64,000 bases of DNA from Aestuariibius violaceus (GCF_040779325.2 NZ_JBFONT020000004.1:62001-126000); one strand, 5' to 3'; numbered from the stretch's first letter, positions 6,873 through 15,405 are shown. A program made the numbers and translations. The notes: generated from the letters alone by a model not told the origin.

Positions 6873-9239
6873 TTACGCGCCTTGCATCGCCGCCCAGACG
6901 CGTGACGGCGTCAGCGGCATGTTGATATGCGTCACGTTCTTGCCGGCCGATTGCAGCGCGTCGACCACCGCATTGACCACTGCAGGCGGCGAGCCGATCG
7001 CGCCGGCCTCACCGCAGCCCTTCACGCCCAGCGGATTGTGGGTGCAGGGCGTGTGGACAGAATGATCGACCGCGAACATCGGCAGGTCATCCGCCCGCGG
7101 CATTGCGTAATCCATGTAGGACGCCGAGATCAGCTGACCGTCCTCGTCGTAAGAGCAATTCTCAAGCAGGGCCTGCCCGATCCCCTGGGCCAGTCCGCCA
7201 TGAACCTGCCCCTCGACGATCATCGGGTTCACGATATTGCCGAAATCGTCCGCCGCGGCAAAGCTTTCGACCGTCACATGCCCGGTCTCGGGGTCGACCT
7301 CGACCTCGCAGGCATAGGCGCCCGCGGGATAGGTGAAGTTGGACGGGTCGTAGAACGCCGTCTCCTCCAGCCCCGGTTCGATCTCTTCCAGCGGGTAGTT
7401 GTGGGGCACATAGGCGGCGAGCGTCACGTCCCCCCACGCGACCGACTTGTCGGTGCCCGCGACGGTGAACGCGCCATCCTTCAGCTCGATATCGCCTTCG
7501 GAGGCTTCCATCAGGTGGGCTGCAATCTTCTTGGCCTTGGCGATGATCTTTTCCGTCGCCCGCACCATGGCCGAGCCCCCAACGGCGAGGGAGCGTGACC
7601 CGTAGGTCCCCATCCCCATCGGCGTGTTGGCCGTATCGCCATGGCTGATCTCGACCATGTTCTCGTCGATCCCGATCATGTCGGCGACCACCTGGGCAAA
7701 GGACGTCTCGTGCCCCTGCCCGTGCGAATGCGATCCGGTCATGACCGTGATCCCGCCGGTGGCGTTCACCCGCACCGTGGCGCTTTCGTAAAGCCCCGCC
7801 CGGGCGCCCAGCTGACCGACAAGGTTCGACGGCGCGATCCCGCAAGCCTCGATATAGCAGTTGATGCCGAGGCCGCGCAGCTTGCCCTTCGCCTCGCTCG
7901 CCTGCCGCCGCGCCGCGAAGCCGTCCCGGTCGATCATCTCGAGCAGGCGGTCCATCGTCGCGTTGTAATCGCCGGTGTCGTATTCCACCGCGACCGGTGT
8001 GGCATAGGGGAACTCCGTGATGAAGTTCTGCCGCCGCAACTCCACCGGATCCACGCCCAGCTCGCGCGCGGCCTTGTCGATGACCCGCTCCAGCTGGAAC
8101 GTCGCCTCCGGGCGGCCCGCGCCGCGATAGGCGTCGACCGGCACGGTGTTGGTAAAGACCGCCTTCACGTTCACGTAGATCAGCGGCGTCTTGTAGTTCC
8201 CCGCCATCAGCGTGCCGTGCAGCCAGGTCGGGATCGACGGCGCGAAGGTGGACAGATACGCGCCCATGTTCGCGTAGGTCTCGGTCCGGATCGCGGTGAA
8301 GTTGTTCTCCGCATCCAGCGCCAGTTCGATCTTCGTCACGTGATCGCGGCCATGGGCGTCCGACATGAACGCCTCGGACCGGGACGAGGTCCACTTGACC
8401 GGCCGCTTCAGCTGCCGCGCGGCGAAGGTGCAGAACGCTTCTTCCGCGTAGTGATAGATCTTCGATCCGAAGCCGCCGCCGACATCCGGCGCCACCACCC
8501 GCAGCTTGTGCTCCGGGATGCCAAGGACGAAGGCGCCCATCAAAAGCCGGATCACATGGGGGTTCTGCGACGTGGTGTAGAGCGTCGATTCATCCGTCGC
8601 CTGGCTGTATTCGCCGACGGCCACGCGCGGCTCCATCGGGTTGGCAACCAGACGGTTGTTCACCAGCTCCAGCGTGGTGACATGGGCCGCCTCGTCCATG
8701 GCCTTGGCCACCGCATCGCGGTTCTCTTCGACGAAGCCCCAATCGTAGCAGAGGTTGTTCTTCAGATCGTCGTGAACCTTGGTCGCGCCGTCCTTAAGCG
8801 CCGCCTTCATGTCGACGACGACCGGCAGTTCCGAGATATCCAGCTCGATCGCCTCGGCCGCGTCGCGGGCCTGGGCATAGGTCTCGGCCACCACGGCGGC
8901 GATCGGGTCGCCCACATGGCGCACCTTGCCCTGGGCCAGCACCGGATGCGGCGGCTCCTGCATCGGCTCGCCGAAGCGGTCCGTGATCAGCCAGCCGCAG
9001 GGGATGCTGCCGACCCCTTCGAAATCCTTGCCGGTAAAGACGCGCACGACGCCCGGCATGTTCTCGGCCTCGGCAGTGTTCACCGCATTGATGGTGCCAT
9101 GCGCCATGTCCGAGCGCAGGAAATGCACGTAAAGCTGCCCGTGCACGTTGATGTCGTCGGTATAACGCCCCTTCCCGGTCAGAAACCGCACGTCCTCGCG
9201 CCGCTTCTGAGGGGCCCCGATCCCGGAATCTTTCGGCAT
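6873..9239 (-). CDS. coxL: Molybdenum hydroxylase large subunit, form II CoxL-like
   Basis: A 788-residue protein of full family length. Mo-cofactor motifs are PDVGGGFGSK (251-260) and a C-terminal VKGCGEAGAIGSPP carrying the catalytic Glu. The active-site loop reads AYRGAGR (370-376), the form II signature; proven CO dehydrogenases (form I) have AYxCSFR with the Cys that carries Cu. The substrate is therefore probably not CO. Aldehydes or N-heterocycles are usual for relatives, and an aldehyde made by the nearby alcohol dehydrogenase fits the setting (inference). SD GGGAGGA lies before the ATG; the gene sits between coxS and coxM. Confidence 0.93.
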   Translation of the reverse strand: MPKDSGIGAPQKRREDVRFLTGKGRYTDDINVHGQLYVHFLRSDMAHGTINAVNTAEAENMPGVVRVFTGKDFEGVGSIPCGWLITDRFGEPMQEPPHPVLAQGKVRHVGDPIAAVVAETYAQARDAAEAIELDISELPVVVDMKAALKDGATKVHDDLKNNLCYDWGFVEENRDAVAKAMDEAAHVTTLELVNNRLVANPMEPRVAVGEYSQATDESTLYTTSQNPHVIRLLMGAFVLGIPEHKLRVVAPDVGGGFGSKIYHYAEEAFCTFAARQLKRPVKWTSSRSEAFMSDAHGRDHVTKIELALDAENNFTAIRTETYANMGAYLSTFAPSIPTWLHGTLMAGNYKTPLIYVNVKAVFTNTVPVDAYRGAGRPEATFQLERVIDKAARELGVDPVELRRQNFITEFPYATPVAVEYDTGDYNATMDRLLEMIDRDGFAARRQASEAKGKLRGLGINCYIEACGIAPSNLVGQLGARAGLYESATVRVNATGGITVMTGSHSHGQGHETSFAQVVADMIGIDENMVEISHGDTANTPMGMGTYGSRSLAVGGSAMVRATEKIIAKAKKIAAHLMEASEGDIELKDGAFTVAGTDKSVAWGDVTLAAYVPHNYPLEEIEPGLEETAFYDPSNFTYPAGAYACEVEVDPETGHVTVESFAAADDFGNIVNPMIVEGQVHGGLAQGIGQALLENCSYDEDGQLISASYMDYAMPRADDLPMFAVDHSVHTPCTHNPLGVKGCGEAGAIGSPPAVVNAVVDALQSAGKNVTHINMPLTPSRVWAAMQGA

Positions 9240-9278
9240 GTCCGTCCTCCCTGTCGAAGGGCCAGGGGCATTGCCCCC

Positions 9279-9310
9279 TCCCCTTCATCTGGCAAAAAAT
9301 ACTCAAATCC
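9279..9310. repeat. Dispersed CTTCATCTGGC motif, copy 1
   Basis: The coxS-coxL spacer contains CCCCTTCATCTGGCAAAAAATACTCAAATCC (9280-9310). Closely related copies are at 13869, 16123 and 33718, all intergenic. Confidence 0.7.
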
Positions 9311-9342
9311 GGCGCCCGCCTCCTCTTGCAGGCGCCGGAACG

Positions 9343-9834
9343 TTACTCGGCGGCCATCGCCGGCGGATCGACCTGCTGACCGCTCGCCGCCATGATCGCC
9401 TTGACGATATTGTGGTAGCCGGTGCAGCGGCAGATGTTGCCTTCCAGATACTGGCGCACCTCTTTCTCGGTCGGCTTCGGGTTTTCCTTCAGCAGCGCCG
9501 CACCCGCCATCACCATGCCCGGGGTGCAGAACCCGCATTGCAGCCCGTGATGGTCTTGGAACGCCTGCTGGATCACGCCCAGCGTGCCGTCCTCGTTGGC
9601 CATCCCCTCGATCGTCGTGATGTCGGCCCCTTCGACCTCCATCGCGAAGATCGTGCAGGCCTTCACCGGCTGGCCGTCGATATGAACCACGCAGGCGCCG
9701 CATTGCGACGTGTCGCAGCCCACATGGGTGCCGGTCAGCCGCAGATCCTCGCGCAGGAAATCGACAAGCAGCGTGCGGCCCTCGACCTCACCCGCCACGT
9801 CCTTTCCGTTCACCTTCATCGAAACGCGCGTCAT
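9343..9834 (-). CDS. coxS: [2Fe-2S] small subunit of the Cox-type molybdenum hydroxylase
   Basis: A 163-residue protein with two iron-sulfur domains: a plant-type ferredoxin domain (GCDTSQCGACVVHIDG) and a C-terminal helical [2Fe-2S] domain (QCGFCTPGMVM, NICRCTGYHNIV). The subunit carries electrons from Mo to the FAD of CoxM. The start at 9834 is chosen because it has a strong SD (GAGGGGAGGA) and matches family length; an open frame extends 37 codons upstream without an SD. It is the second gene of the coxG-S-L-M run. Confidence 0.94.
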   Translation of the reverse strand: MTRVSMKVNGKDVAGEVEGRTLLVDFLREDLRLTGTHVGCDTSQCGACVVHIDGQPVKACTIFAMEVEGADITTIEGMANEDGTLGVIQQAFQDHHGLQCGFCTPGMVMAGAALLKENPKPTEKEVRQYLEGNICRCTGYHNIVKAIMAASGQQVDPPAMAAE

Positions 9835-9874
9835 GCAAATCCTCCCCTCGCGTTCTTGTCTTTCCTGGCGGGCC

Positions 9875-10408
9875 TCAGCTTCCGACGAGCTTGCCCAGCC
9901 AGCCTTTCTTCTTCGGCTCGTCCGCCCCGTCTTCGGCGGCGGCAACCTGGTCTTCGGCGGGCTCTTGCGGCCCTTCGACCCGGTCCTTGAAATTGGTGAA
10001 GAACTGATCGGCCATCTTCTTGGCGAACCCGTCGATCACCCGACTGCCAAGCTGGGCGAGCTTGCCGCCCACCTTCGCGTCGACGTCATAGTGCAGCTCC
10101 GTCCCGCCCTCGACCTCCTCCAGCCGCACCTTCGCGCCACCCTTGGCGAACCCGGCCGCACCGCCTTTGCCCTCACCACTGATCGTCAGGCTGTCGGGCT
10201 GGTTCATGTCCTCAAGCGTCACGGCGCCCTTGAACGTCGCCTTGACGGGTCCGACCTTCTGGACGACGACCGCCTCGAACCCCTCCTGGGGAGAGCCGGC
10301 CATCTCCTGGCAGCCCGGAACGCAATCCTTCAGCACCTCAGGATCAAGGAGAGCGGCCCACACGGTTTCCCGGTCGGCGGCGATGGTCTGGCTGTCGCTC
10401 ATATGCAT
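9875..10408 (-). CDS. coxG: CoxG-like SRPBCC-fold protein
   Basis: A 177-residue START/SRPBCC-fold protein (PEVLKDCVPGCQEM near the N-terminus, GGTELHYDVDAKVGGKLAQLG in the middle) with an acidic linker and a basic C-terminal tail ending KKKGWLGKLVGS. CoxG of aerobic CO oxidisers is known to help anchor the enzyme at the membrane; the basic, partly hydrophobic tail fits. It is the first gene of the coxG-S-L-M run and has a good SD (AAAGGAGG) 10 bases before the ATG. A candidate regulon promoter sits just upstream. Confidence 0.85.
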   Translation of the reverse strand: MHMSDSQTIAADRETVWAALLDPEVLKDCVPGCQEMAGSPQEGFEAVVVQKVGPVKATFKGAVTLEDMNQPDSLTISGEGKGGAAGFAKGGAKVRLEEVEGGTELHYDVDAKVGGKLAQLGSRVIDGFAKKMADQFFTNFKDRVEGPQEPAEDQVAAAEDGADEPKKKGWLGKLVGS

Positions 10409-10435
10409 CGAGTCGATGCCTCCTTTGTCTGTGTC

Positions 10436-10482
10436 ACGCTAAAGCGCCCCGGTTGGGCCGCATATGCGACCAAGGGCCTAGG
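10436..10482 (-). promoter_or_regulatory. Candidate regulon promoter for coxG-S-L-M
   Basis: On the minus strand GGCCCTTGGTCGCATA (10478 to 10463) aligns with the tauA site GGTCTTTGGTCGCATT. The hexamer TAGCGT starts at 10441, 22 bases from the site end, the commonest spacing in this set. The predicted start near 10429 gives a leader of about 20 bases that includes the SD. Confidence 0.5.
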
Positions 10483-10519
10483 ATCCTGTCGCGCAGTCTC
10501 CGGCACCGCATAGAAACAA

Positions 10520-10666
10520 GGGCAGCGCCCGACCCGACGGGGCGGCCCTGAGCTAAGTTCGACTTCGCCGACTGATCCGAGGGTCGTGCTCTTTATTGGT
10601 GTCGCAGAAGCGCCCGCCCCGTGGGGGGCGGGTCGGGCGCTGCCCGGCGTAAACGCCGGGCGGGAC
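10520..10666. repeat. Intergenic palindromic element, copy C
   Basis: Arms GGGCAGCGCCCGACCCG (10520-10536) and CGGGTCGGGCGCTGCCC (10629-10645) match copy B exactly. The terminal hairpin is CCCGGCG-TAAA-CGCCGGG (10643-10660), with a different loop from copy B. The 80 bases between the arms differ from copy B, so the ends are conserved rather than the middle. Confidence 0.8.
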
Positions 10667-10694
10667 AGTGATGTGAAGCGAAGTTCTTTAAGCA

Positions 10695-11612
10695 TCATCT
10701 CTCCGGCTCCCGGAACGTCACCCCGTACGCCTCGAAGATCGCCGGGATCCGCCCGTCCTCCAGCGCATACCGCACGGCATCATCCACCGAATAAGCCAGC
10801 GGCCGGTAGCGGAAGTTCACCCCCACCCCCAGCGTCCATGACGACTTCGCCAGCCCCGGCAGCGGCGGCTCGTGCACCTCCACGAACGGGATGTCCCAGA
10901 ACTCAACCTGGCTTCGCGGTCCCATCACTGCCTTCACCGCGCCCTGATCGAGCGCCGCCATGGCCCCCGCCATCGTCGGGAAGCGCCGGATATTCGGCGC
11001 CAGCTGCCCGCCTGCGAGGTTCGATAGATAGAAGTCCGCAATCGAGTCGTTCTGCACCGCCACCGGATCGAACCGGAAATAGAGCGGCACAGGCGGCGTC
11101 TCGGGATAGGCGCGAGTGTCATAGGCGATGGCCAGCGACTCGGTCATGTATTGCCCGGTGAACACGACCTGCTCCACCCGGCAGGTGAAGGCGCTGTCAT
11201 AGGGCACCCGCATCATCACGTTCGATACGGCCCCGCCGATGATCGGCCCCTGCCAGATGTTGTTGCGCAGATCGGCATCCAGGTTTTCGCCCGCCGCCAC
11301 GAAGTTGAACCGCGCCTCGACGCCCAGATCCTCGGCGATGATCCGCGCGATCTCGATATCGATCCCGGTAGGCTGGCCCTTCTCCTCATAGCTGTAGGGC
11401 GGGAAATCCTCGTAGACGGCGAAGGACATGAACCCCCGCTCCTGGATCACGTCCAGTTCCTGGCCCACGATATCGCGGCTGGCATTCTGCGGCTTCGGCT
11501 GCGGCACCCAATCCGCGCAAGGATCCTCGGCCAGCGCCACCGATGGCAGCGCGACCGCCAGACACAAAGCTCGTGAAAGACCCCCGATCATGCCGCCATC
11601 ATGCCAGCGCAA
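10695..11612 (-). CDS. Quinoprotein-associated periplasmic binding-fold protein, XoxJ/MoxJ type
   Basis: A bilobed periplasmic binding protein (SBP_bac_3 fold) of about 300 residues with a signal peptide (SRALCLAVALPSVALA). Sequence such as FAVYEDFPPYSYEEKGQPTGIDIEIARII is typical of the family encoded beside PQQ alcohol dehydrogenases (MoxJ/XoxJ). These are thought to assist dehydrogenase maturation rather than to serve transport. The listed start is TTG at 11612, 5 bases after GGAG; ATG at 11591 is an alternative that gives a more usual signal peptide. It follows the pedF-like gene by 18 bases, probably in the same transcript. Confidence 0.85.
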   Translation of the reverse strand: MRWHDGGMIGGLSRALCLAVALPSVALAEDPCADWVPQPKPQNASRDIVGQELDVIQERGFMSFAVYEDFPPYSYEEKGQPTGIDIEIARIIAEDLGVEARFNFVAAGENLDADLRNNIWQGPIIGGAVSNVMMRVPYDSAFTCRVEQVVFTGQYMTESLAIAYDTRAYPETPPVPLYFRFDPVAVQNDSIADFYLSNLAGGQLAPNIRRFPTMAGAMAALDQGAVKAVMGPRSQVEFWDIPFVEVHEPPLPGLAKSSWTLGVGVNFRYRPLAYSVDDAVRYALEDGRIPAIFEAYGVTFREPER

Positions 11613-11630
11613 ACCCGCTCCGCAAGGGCG

Positions 11631-12317
11631 TTATTGCGCGGCCGACAATCCGATCGTCAGCGTCTCGGCCGCCTCTTTGAAGCCTTCCGGCGAACCGTCG
11701 ATCACCAGCGCCGCCCGCCGCGCAATTGAATCCGCGATCGGTGCGCCGGACAGCGTCTCGATCCCCTCGGCGATCTCGATCAATTCGCCGCGCACGGCCT
11801 CCGCATCCGTCTCCGAAGCCTCCGCCATCTGGTCCCGCAACGCCTTCAGCGCATCGGTGTTGTCGGCAATCGCCTGATCATCGGGCCGCGTCTCGATATA
11901 GGTCCGGATCGCCCAGGCCGCCTCCTGCCCCAGCAGGTCCCCGAATTCCGGCATCTTCGTCACGCCGCCCTGAGTGTACCCGTTCACGAACCGCTCGGCA
12001 TACCACTCGTCGCCATATTCCTCGGCCTCGAGAAACCGCAGATCCGGCGCGAGCCCGCCCGAGACCCCTTCGATCCCGTGGCACCGCGCGCAATTCTGGT
12101 TGTAGCCCGACGCGCCGATCTCGATCGCCCGCTCCCAGACATCCTCACCCGCCGTCTCGGCCCGGTAGGGGTTCTCGATCAACCACTCGTCGCCCAGCTC
12201 CGGCAGCCCGGTCGTATCGACCGCCTGCGGCGTCACGGGCGGCCCGGCGGCAAAGGCCCCACTGGCCATCCCGGCCATCACGGCCCAGGCGGCAAAACGA
12301 AACGGCGAAACGGCCAT
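11631..12317 (-). CDS. pedF: PedF-like cytochrome c of the PQQ alcohol oxidation system
   Basis: A 228-residue exported monoheme cytochrome c. A signal peptide (residues 1-24) precedes heme motif C76-A-R-C79-H80, and TKMPEFG (Met122) is a likely axial ligand. PedF and related c550 cytochromes take electrons from ExaF/PedE-type quinoprotein dehydrogenases in the periplasm. The C-terminal 80 residues after the cytochrome core form an acidic helical extension rather than a second heme domain. It is cotranscribed with the XoxJ-like gene and divergent from the lut-like binding protein; both have promoter-motif copies in the 154-base space between them. Confidence 0.88.
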   Translation of the reverse strand: MAVSPFRFAAWAVMAGMASGAFAAGPPVTPQAVDTTGLPELGDEWLIENPYRAETAGEDVWERAIEIGASGYNQNCARCHGIEGVSGGLAPDLRFLEAEEYGDEWYAERFVNGYTQGGVTKMPEFGDLLGQEAAWAIRTYIETRPDDQAIADNTDALKALRDQMAEASETDAEAVRGELIEIAEGIETLSGAPIADSIARRAALVIDGSPEGFKEAAETLTIGLSAAQ

Positions 12318-12344
12318 GCGATCCTCCCTCGATCAGATTTCCCC

Positions 12345-12387
12345 TGCCTAAGCGACCGCCGCCCGCCCGGGTATTGGACCAAAGTCC
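12345..12387 (-). promoter_or_regulatory. Candidate regulon promoter for the pedF-xoxJ-like pair
   Basis: On the minus strand GGACTTTGGTCCAATA (12387 to 12372) includes GGACCAAAGTCC on the plus strand, a palindrome with GGAC/GTCC arms. The hexamer TAGGCA starts at 12350, 22 bases past the site end. This is the most symmetric copy. Confidence 0.55.
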
Positions 12388-12409
12388 GGAAAACGCGCGA
12401 TCCCGCTCA

Positions 12410-12451
12410 GACCAAGGTCGGACTCGCGCCCGCCGCCCCGCAGGTTACCGT
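12410..12451 (+). promoter_or_regulatory. Candidate regulon promoter for the lut-like binding protein gene
   Basis: GACCAAGGTCGGACT (12410-12424) has a perfect GACC-AA-GGTC core, and TACCGT starts at 12446, 22 bases past the site end. It lies 33 bases from the divergent pedF site, about three helical turns, so both may be on the same face. Confidence 0.45.
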
Positions 12452-12471
12452 GAACGTCAAGGGAGGATCAC

Positions 12472-13644
12472 ATGCGCCAGACCATCGCGGCCGCGACAGC
12501 CGCCCTGTGCCTGACGAGTGCGGCAAGTGCCGATTTGGATATCACGATCCACTACCTGCGCGTCGAGACGGCGAAGCCTCCGACGCTGTCGAACCTCGAC
12601 CCGATCCCCGAGGATCTGGGCCTTGCCGGTGCGCGTGTCGGCCTGGACGACAACACCACGACCGGCCGGTTCCTGGGCCAGAGCTACACGCTCACCGAAA
12701 CCACCGTACCCGAAGCCCAAGACCCGACCGACGCCGCCCGCGCCGCGCTTGCGGAAACCGATCTCATCGTCCTCGATGCGCCCGCCGAGGCGCTGCGCAC
12801 CATTGCCGACCTGCCCGAGGCCGACGGCGCGCTCCTCTTCAACGCGACCGCCCCCGACATGGCCCTGCGCGGGCCCGAGTGCCGCGCGAACGTCCTTCAC
12901 ACCATGCCGTCGCTCGCCATGCGCACCGATGCGCTCGCGCAGTTCTTCGTCACCAAACGCTGGGACACGCTCGCCCTGATCGCGGGCGAACAGCAGGCCG
13001 ACGAGGCCTTCGCGGCCGCCATGCGCACCAGCCTCACCAAATTCGGCCTGGGCCTCGAGGCCGAAAAAACCTGGGCCTTCGATGCCGACATGCGCCGGAA
13101 CGCCGCGCAGGAGGTGCCGCTCTTCACCCAGGACCTCGGCGAGTACGACGCCCTGATCGTCGCCGACGAGGCGCACGATTTCGGCCGCTACATCCTCTAC
13201 AACACCTGGCGCCCCCGCCCCGTCGCGGGCTCCGAAGGGCTGCAGGCCGAAGCCTGGGCCCCGGTCGTCGAACAATGGGGCGCGGCCCAGCTCCAGTCCC
13301 GCTTTACCGAAGCCGCCGGCCGCGACATGGCCCCCGAAGACTACGCCGCCTGGGCCGCCGTGCGGGCTATCGGAGAGGCCGTGACCCGCACAAGCGCCGC
13401 AGACGCCGCAACCCTGCGCGCCTACCTGCTGGGCGACGAGTTTGAACTCGCGGGCTTCAAGGGCCGCCCGCTGACCTTCCGCACCTGGAACGGCCAGCTC
13501 CGCCAGCCGATCCCGCTCATCCACGCCCGCGCCCTCGTCGCCCAGGCCCCGCTCGACGGCTTCCTGCACCAGCGCACCGAGCTCGACACGCTCGGCCTCG
13601 ACGCACCGGAAAGCGGCTGCGCGGCGTTCGAGGCCGCGAGATGA
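12472..13644 (+). CDS. PQQ alcohol dehydrogenase-associated ABC substrate-binding protein (LutA-like)
   Basis: A 390-residue exported protein (signal peptide MRQTIAAATAALCLTSAASA) of the branched-chain amino acid binding-protein superfamily, in the subfamily found with PQQ-dependent alcohol dehydrogenases. In Methylorubrum the equivalent lut cluster was linked to lanthanide uptake (from memory). It is the first gene of a plus-strand run: binding protein, beta-propeller, small exported protein, ATPase, ABC-2 permease. The mixed pairing of a Leu/Ile/Val-type binding protein with an ABC-2 permease is a hallmark of this system. The SD is AAGGGAGGATCAC. Confidence 0.85.
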   Translation: MRQTIAAATAALCLTSAASADLDITIHYLRVETAKPPTLSNLDPIPEDLGLAGARVGLDDNTTTGRFLGQSYTLTETTVPEAQDPTDAARAALAETDLIVLDAPAEALRTIADLPEADGALLFNATAPDMALRGPECRANVLHTMPSLAMRTDALAQFFVTKRWDTLALIAGEQQADEAFAAAMRTSLTKFGLGLEAEKTWAFDADMRRNAAQEVPLFTQDLGEYDALIVADEAHDFGRYILYNTWRPRPVAGSEGLQAEAWAPVVEQWGAAQLQSRFTEAAGRDMAPEDYAAWAAVRAIGEAVTRTSAADAATLRAYLLGDEFELAGFKGRPLTFRTWNGQLRQPIPLIHARALVAQAPLDGFLHQRTELDTLGLDAPESGCAAFEAAR

Positions 13645-13868
13645 TCTGCCCCAACCACATCTGCCGAGACACCTCTGACCCCCTCCTGCCGGCATCCAAG
13701 TTCCGCAACTCCACAACGCATCGAATGGACCATACCGTCCGGCCCTACACGGACGGCGCACGACCCGATACGGATACCCGTCCAACCGACACGCGTCCTC
13801 CCAACCGCGCGTTAACCTTAACGCCGATCAACCTTAACGCGCCCGTCTCCGGCCCAGAGCCCACCCCT

Positions 13869-13900
13869 CCCCTTCATCTGGCCAAAAATACTCGAACCCG
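13869..13900. repeat. Dispersed CTTCATCTGGC motif, copy 2
   Basis: CCCTTCATCTGGCCAAAAATACTCGAACCCG lies in the 284-base gap between the binding-protein and propeller genes. About 30-60 bases upstream are two TTAACCTTAACGC-type runs (13813-13839), an association also seen at 33660-33750. The rest of the gap shows nothing I can assign. Confidence 0.65.
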
Positions 13901-13928
13901 ACCCCGCCACCTGACTGAAAGCCCGATC

Positions 13929-14885
13929 ATGAAATCCCTCCTCGCCGCCCTCGTCCTCGCCACCCCGGCCATGGCCGATGAAATCTGGGTGACCAACGAA
14001 AAGGACGACACGATCAGCGTGATCGACGTTGAGACGCTCGAGGTCGTGCGCACGATCGACACGGGCGAACGCCCCCGCGGCATCACCTTCGCCAAGGATT
14101 ATTCCGTCGTCTATATCTGCGCCTCCGACAGCGATGCGGTGCAGGTGATGGACCCGGACACGGGCGAGATCCTGCACGACCTGCCTTCGGGCGAAGACCC
14201 CGAACAATTCGTCCTCCATCCCGACAACCGCCGCCTCTACATCGCGAACGAGGATGACGCGATCACCACCGTCGTCGATACCGAAACCCGTCAGGTCATC
14301 GCCCAGATCGACGTGGGCATCGAACCCGAAGGCATGGCGGTCTCTCCCGACGGCAGGATCGCGATCACGACCAGCGAGACCACCAACATGGCCCACTGGA
14401 TCGATACCGAGACGGAAGAGCTCTTCGCCAACACCCTCGTCGATACCCGCCCCCGCCACGCGGAGTTCGTGAAAGAGGGGACAGAGCTCTGGGTGTCGTC
14501 GGAAATCGGCGGCACGATCACCGTCTTCGACGTCGAAACCCAGGCGGAAAAGGCCAAGATCGCCTTCGAGGTCCAGGGCATCCACCCCGACCGCGTCCAG
14601 CCCGTGGGCTTCGAATTCACCAATGACGACACCCACGCCTTCGTCGCCCTCGGCCCCTCGAACCACGTCGCCGTGGTCAATGCCGACACCTACGAGGTCG
14701 AGGATTACCTCCTCGTCGGCCGCCGCGTGTGGCACATGGATTTCAACGCCGACCGCTCGCTTCTCTTCACCACGAACGGCGTCTCCGGGGACGTCACCGT
14801 GATCGACGTGGAGCGCCGCGAACCGATCAAGACGATCAAGGTCGGCCGCTTCCCCTGGGGCGCCGCCTTCCGGCCCACAGAGTAA
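13929..14885 (+). CDS. PQQ catabolism-associated YVTN beta-propeller protein
   Basis: A 318-residue exported protein with signal peptide MKSLLAALVLATPAMA. It carries repeated YVTN-type blades (NEKDDTISVIDVETLEVVRTIDTGERPRGI and several like it), predicting a seven-bladed propeller in the periplasm. This family is encoded within PQQ/lut-type clusters; its exact role is not established. The frame is open far upstream, but only the ATG at 13929 gives a signal peptide. It lies between the LutA-like gene and the small exported protein gene. Confidence 0.88.
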   Translation: MKSLLAALVLATPAMADEIWVTNEKDDTISVIDVETLEVVRTIDTGERPRGITFAKDYSVVYICASDSDAVQVMDPDTGEILHDLPSGEDPEQFVLHPDNRRLYIANEDDAITTVVDTETRQVIAQIDVGIEPEGMAVSPDGRIAITTSETTNMAHWIDTETEELFANTLVDTRPRHAEFVKEGTELWVSSEIGGTITVFDVETQAEKAKIAFEVQGIHPDRVQPVGFEFTNDDTHAFVALGPSNHVAVVNADTYEVEDYLLVGRRVWHMDFNADRSLLFTTNGVSGDVTVIDVERREPIKTIKVGRFPWGAAFRPTE

Positions 14886-14964
14886 TGTTTAACGATTGAA
14901 TTACTCCGACACGATGCCGACCAGTTGCCGCCCGGATGCAGCCCGGCCAGATAAGGACCGAACC

Positions 14965-15405
14965 ATGAACAGGTTAACCGCTTTTGCCCTCACAGCCGCC
15001 CTCACCGCAGGCCCCGCCTTTGCCGACAGCGATGCAGGCTTCGGCCTCGCAGGCATCCTTTCGGCCTCCAACAAAGAGGATCTGCCCCCCATCACCCTCA
15101 GCGCCGGCATGCCGCTCTCTGACGCCCCTTTGTCTTTGAAATCAGGCACTTACTACGAAATCGAGATCGAAGCAGACGGCTCCCAGGAGCTTGCCCTCGT
15201 GGGCGCGGAGTTCTTCCGCGCGATCTGGATCGACGAGATCGTCATCGAGGGCCTCGAGATCCGCCCCCTCGGCCTCGACAGCGTCGAATTCGACGAGGCG
15301 GGCGTAATGGAAATAGGCTTCCTCGCCATCAAGCCCGGCCGCTATACTCTCCGCGTCCCAGGCTCGACAGGAGAAACTCAACGTCTTGAAATCACAATCG
15401 AATAA
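14965..15405 (+). CDS. Small exported protein of the PQQ/lut-like cluster
   Basis: A 146-residue protein with signal peptide MNRLTAFALTAALTAGPAFA, then an all-beta-looking domain (SGTYYEIEIEADGSQELALVG, IKPGRYTLRVPG) resembling cupredoxin-like or Ig-like folds without a visible copper site. The start at 14965 (AAGG upstream) is preferred over an in-frame ATG at 14896 because of the signal peptide. Its 3' end overlaps the start of the ATPase gene by 20 bases, so the two are probably translationally coupled. Function unknown; by position it corresponds to one of the exported Lut proteins. Confidence 0.75.
   Translation: MNRLTAFALTAALTAGPAFADSDAGFGLAGILSASNKEDLPPITLSAGMPLSDAPLSLKSGTYYEIEIEADGSQELALVGAEFFRAIWIDEIVIEGLEIRPLGLDSVEFDEAGVMEIGFLAIKPGRYTLRVPGSTGETQRLEITIE

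Noticed and set aside
6873..9239. Calling the coxL-like gene a true aerobic CO dehydrogenase
   Set aside because: The active-site loop is AYRGAGR (form II), lacking the Cys of the CO-oxidising AYxCSFR loop.
13808..13840. TTAACCTTAACG runs here and at 33660-33695 as CtrA sites
   Set aside because: CtrA boxes need TTAA-N7-TTAA. Here the spacers are 2 or 10-12 bases, and the runs are linked to dispersed repeats rather than promoters.
13641..13928. Extended N-terminus of the propeller protein (about 96 codons upstream)
   Set aside because: The upstream codons are Pro/Thr-rich and run through an intergenic repeat; the signal peptide begins at the ATG at 13929.
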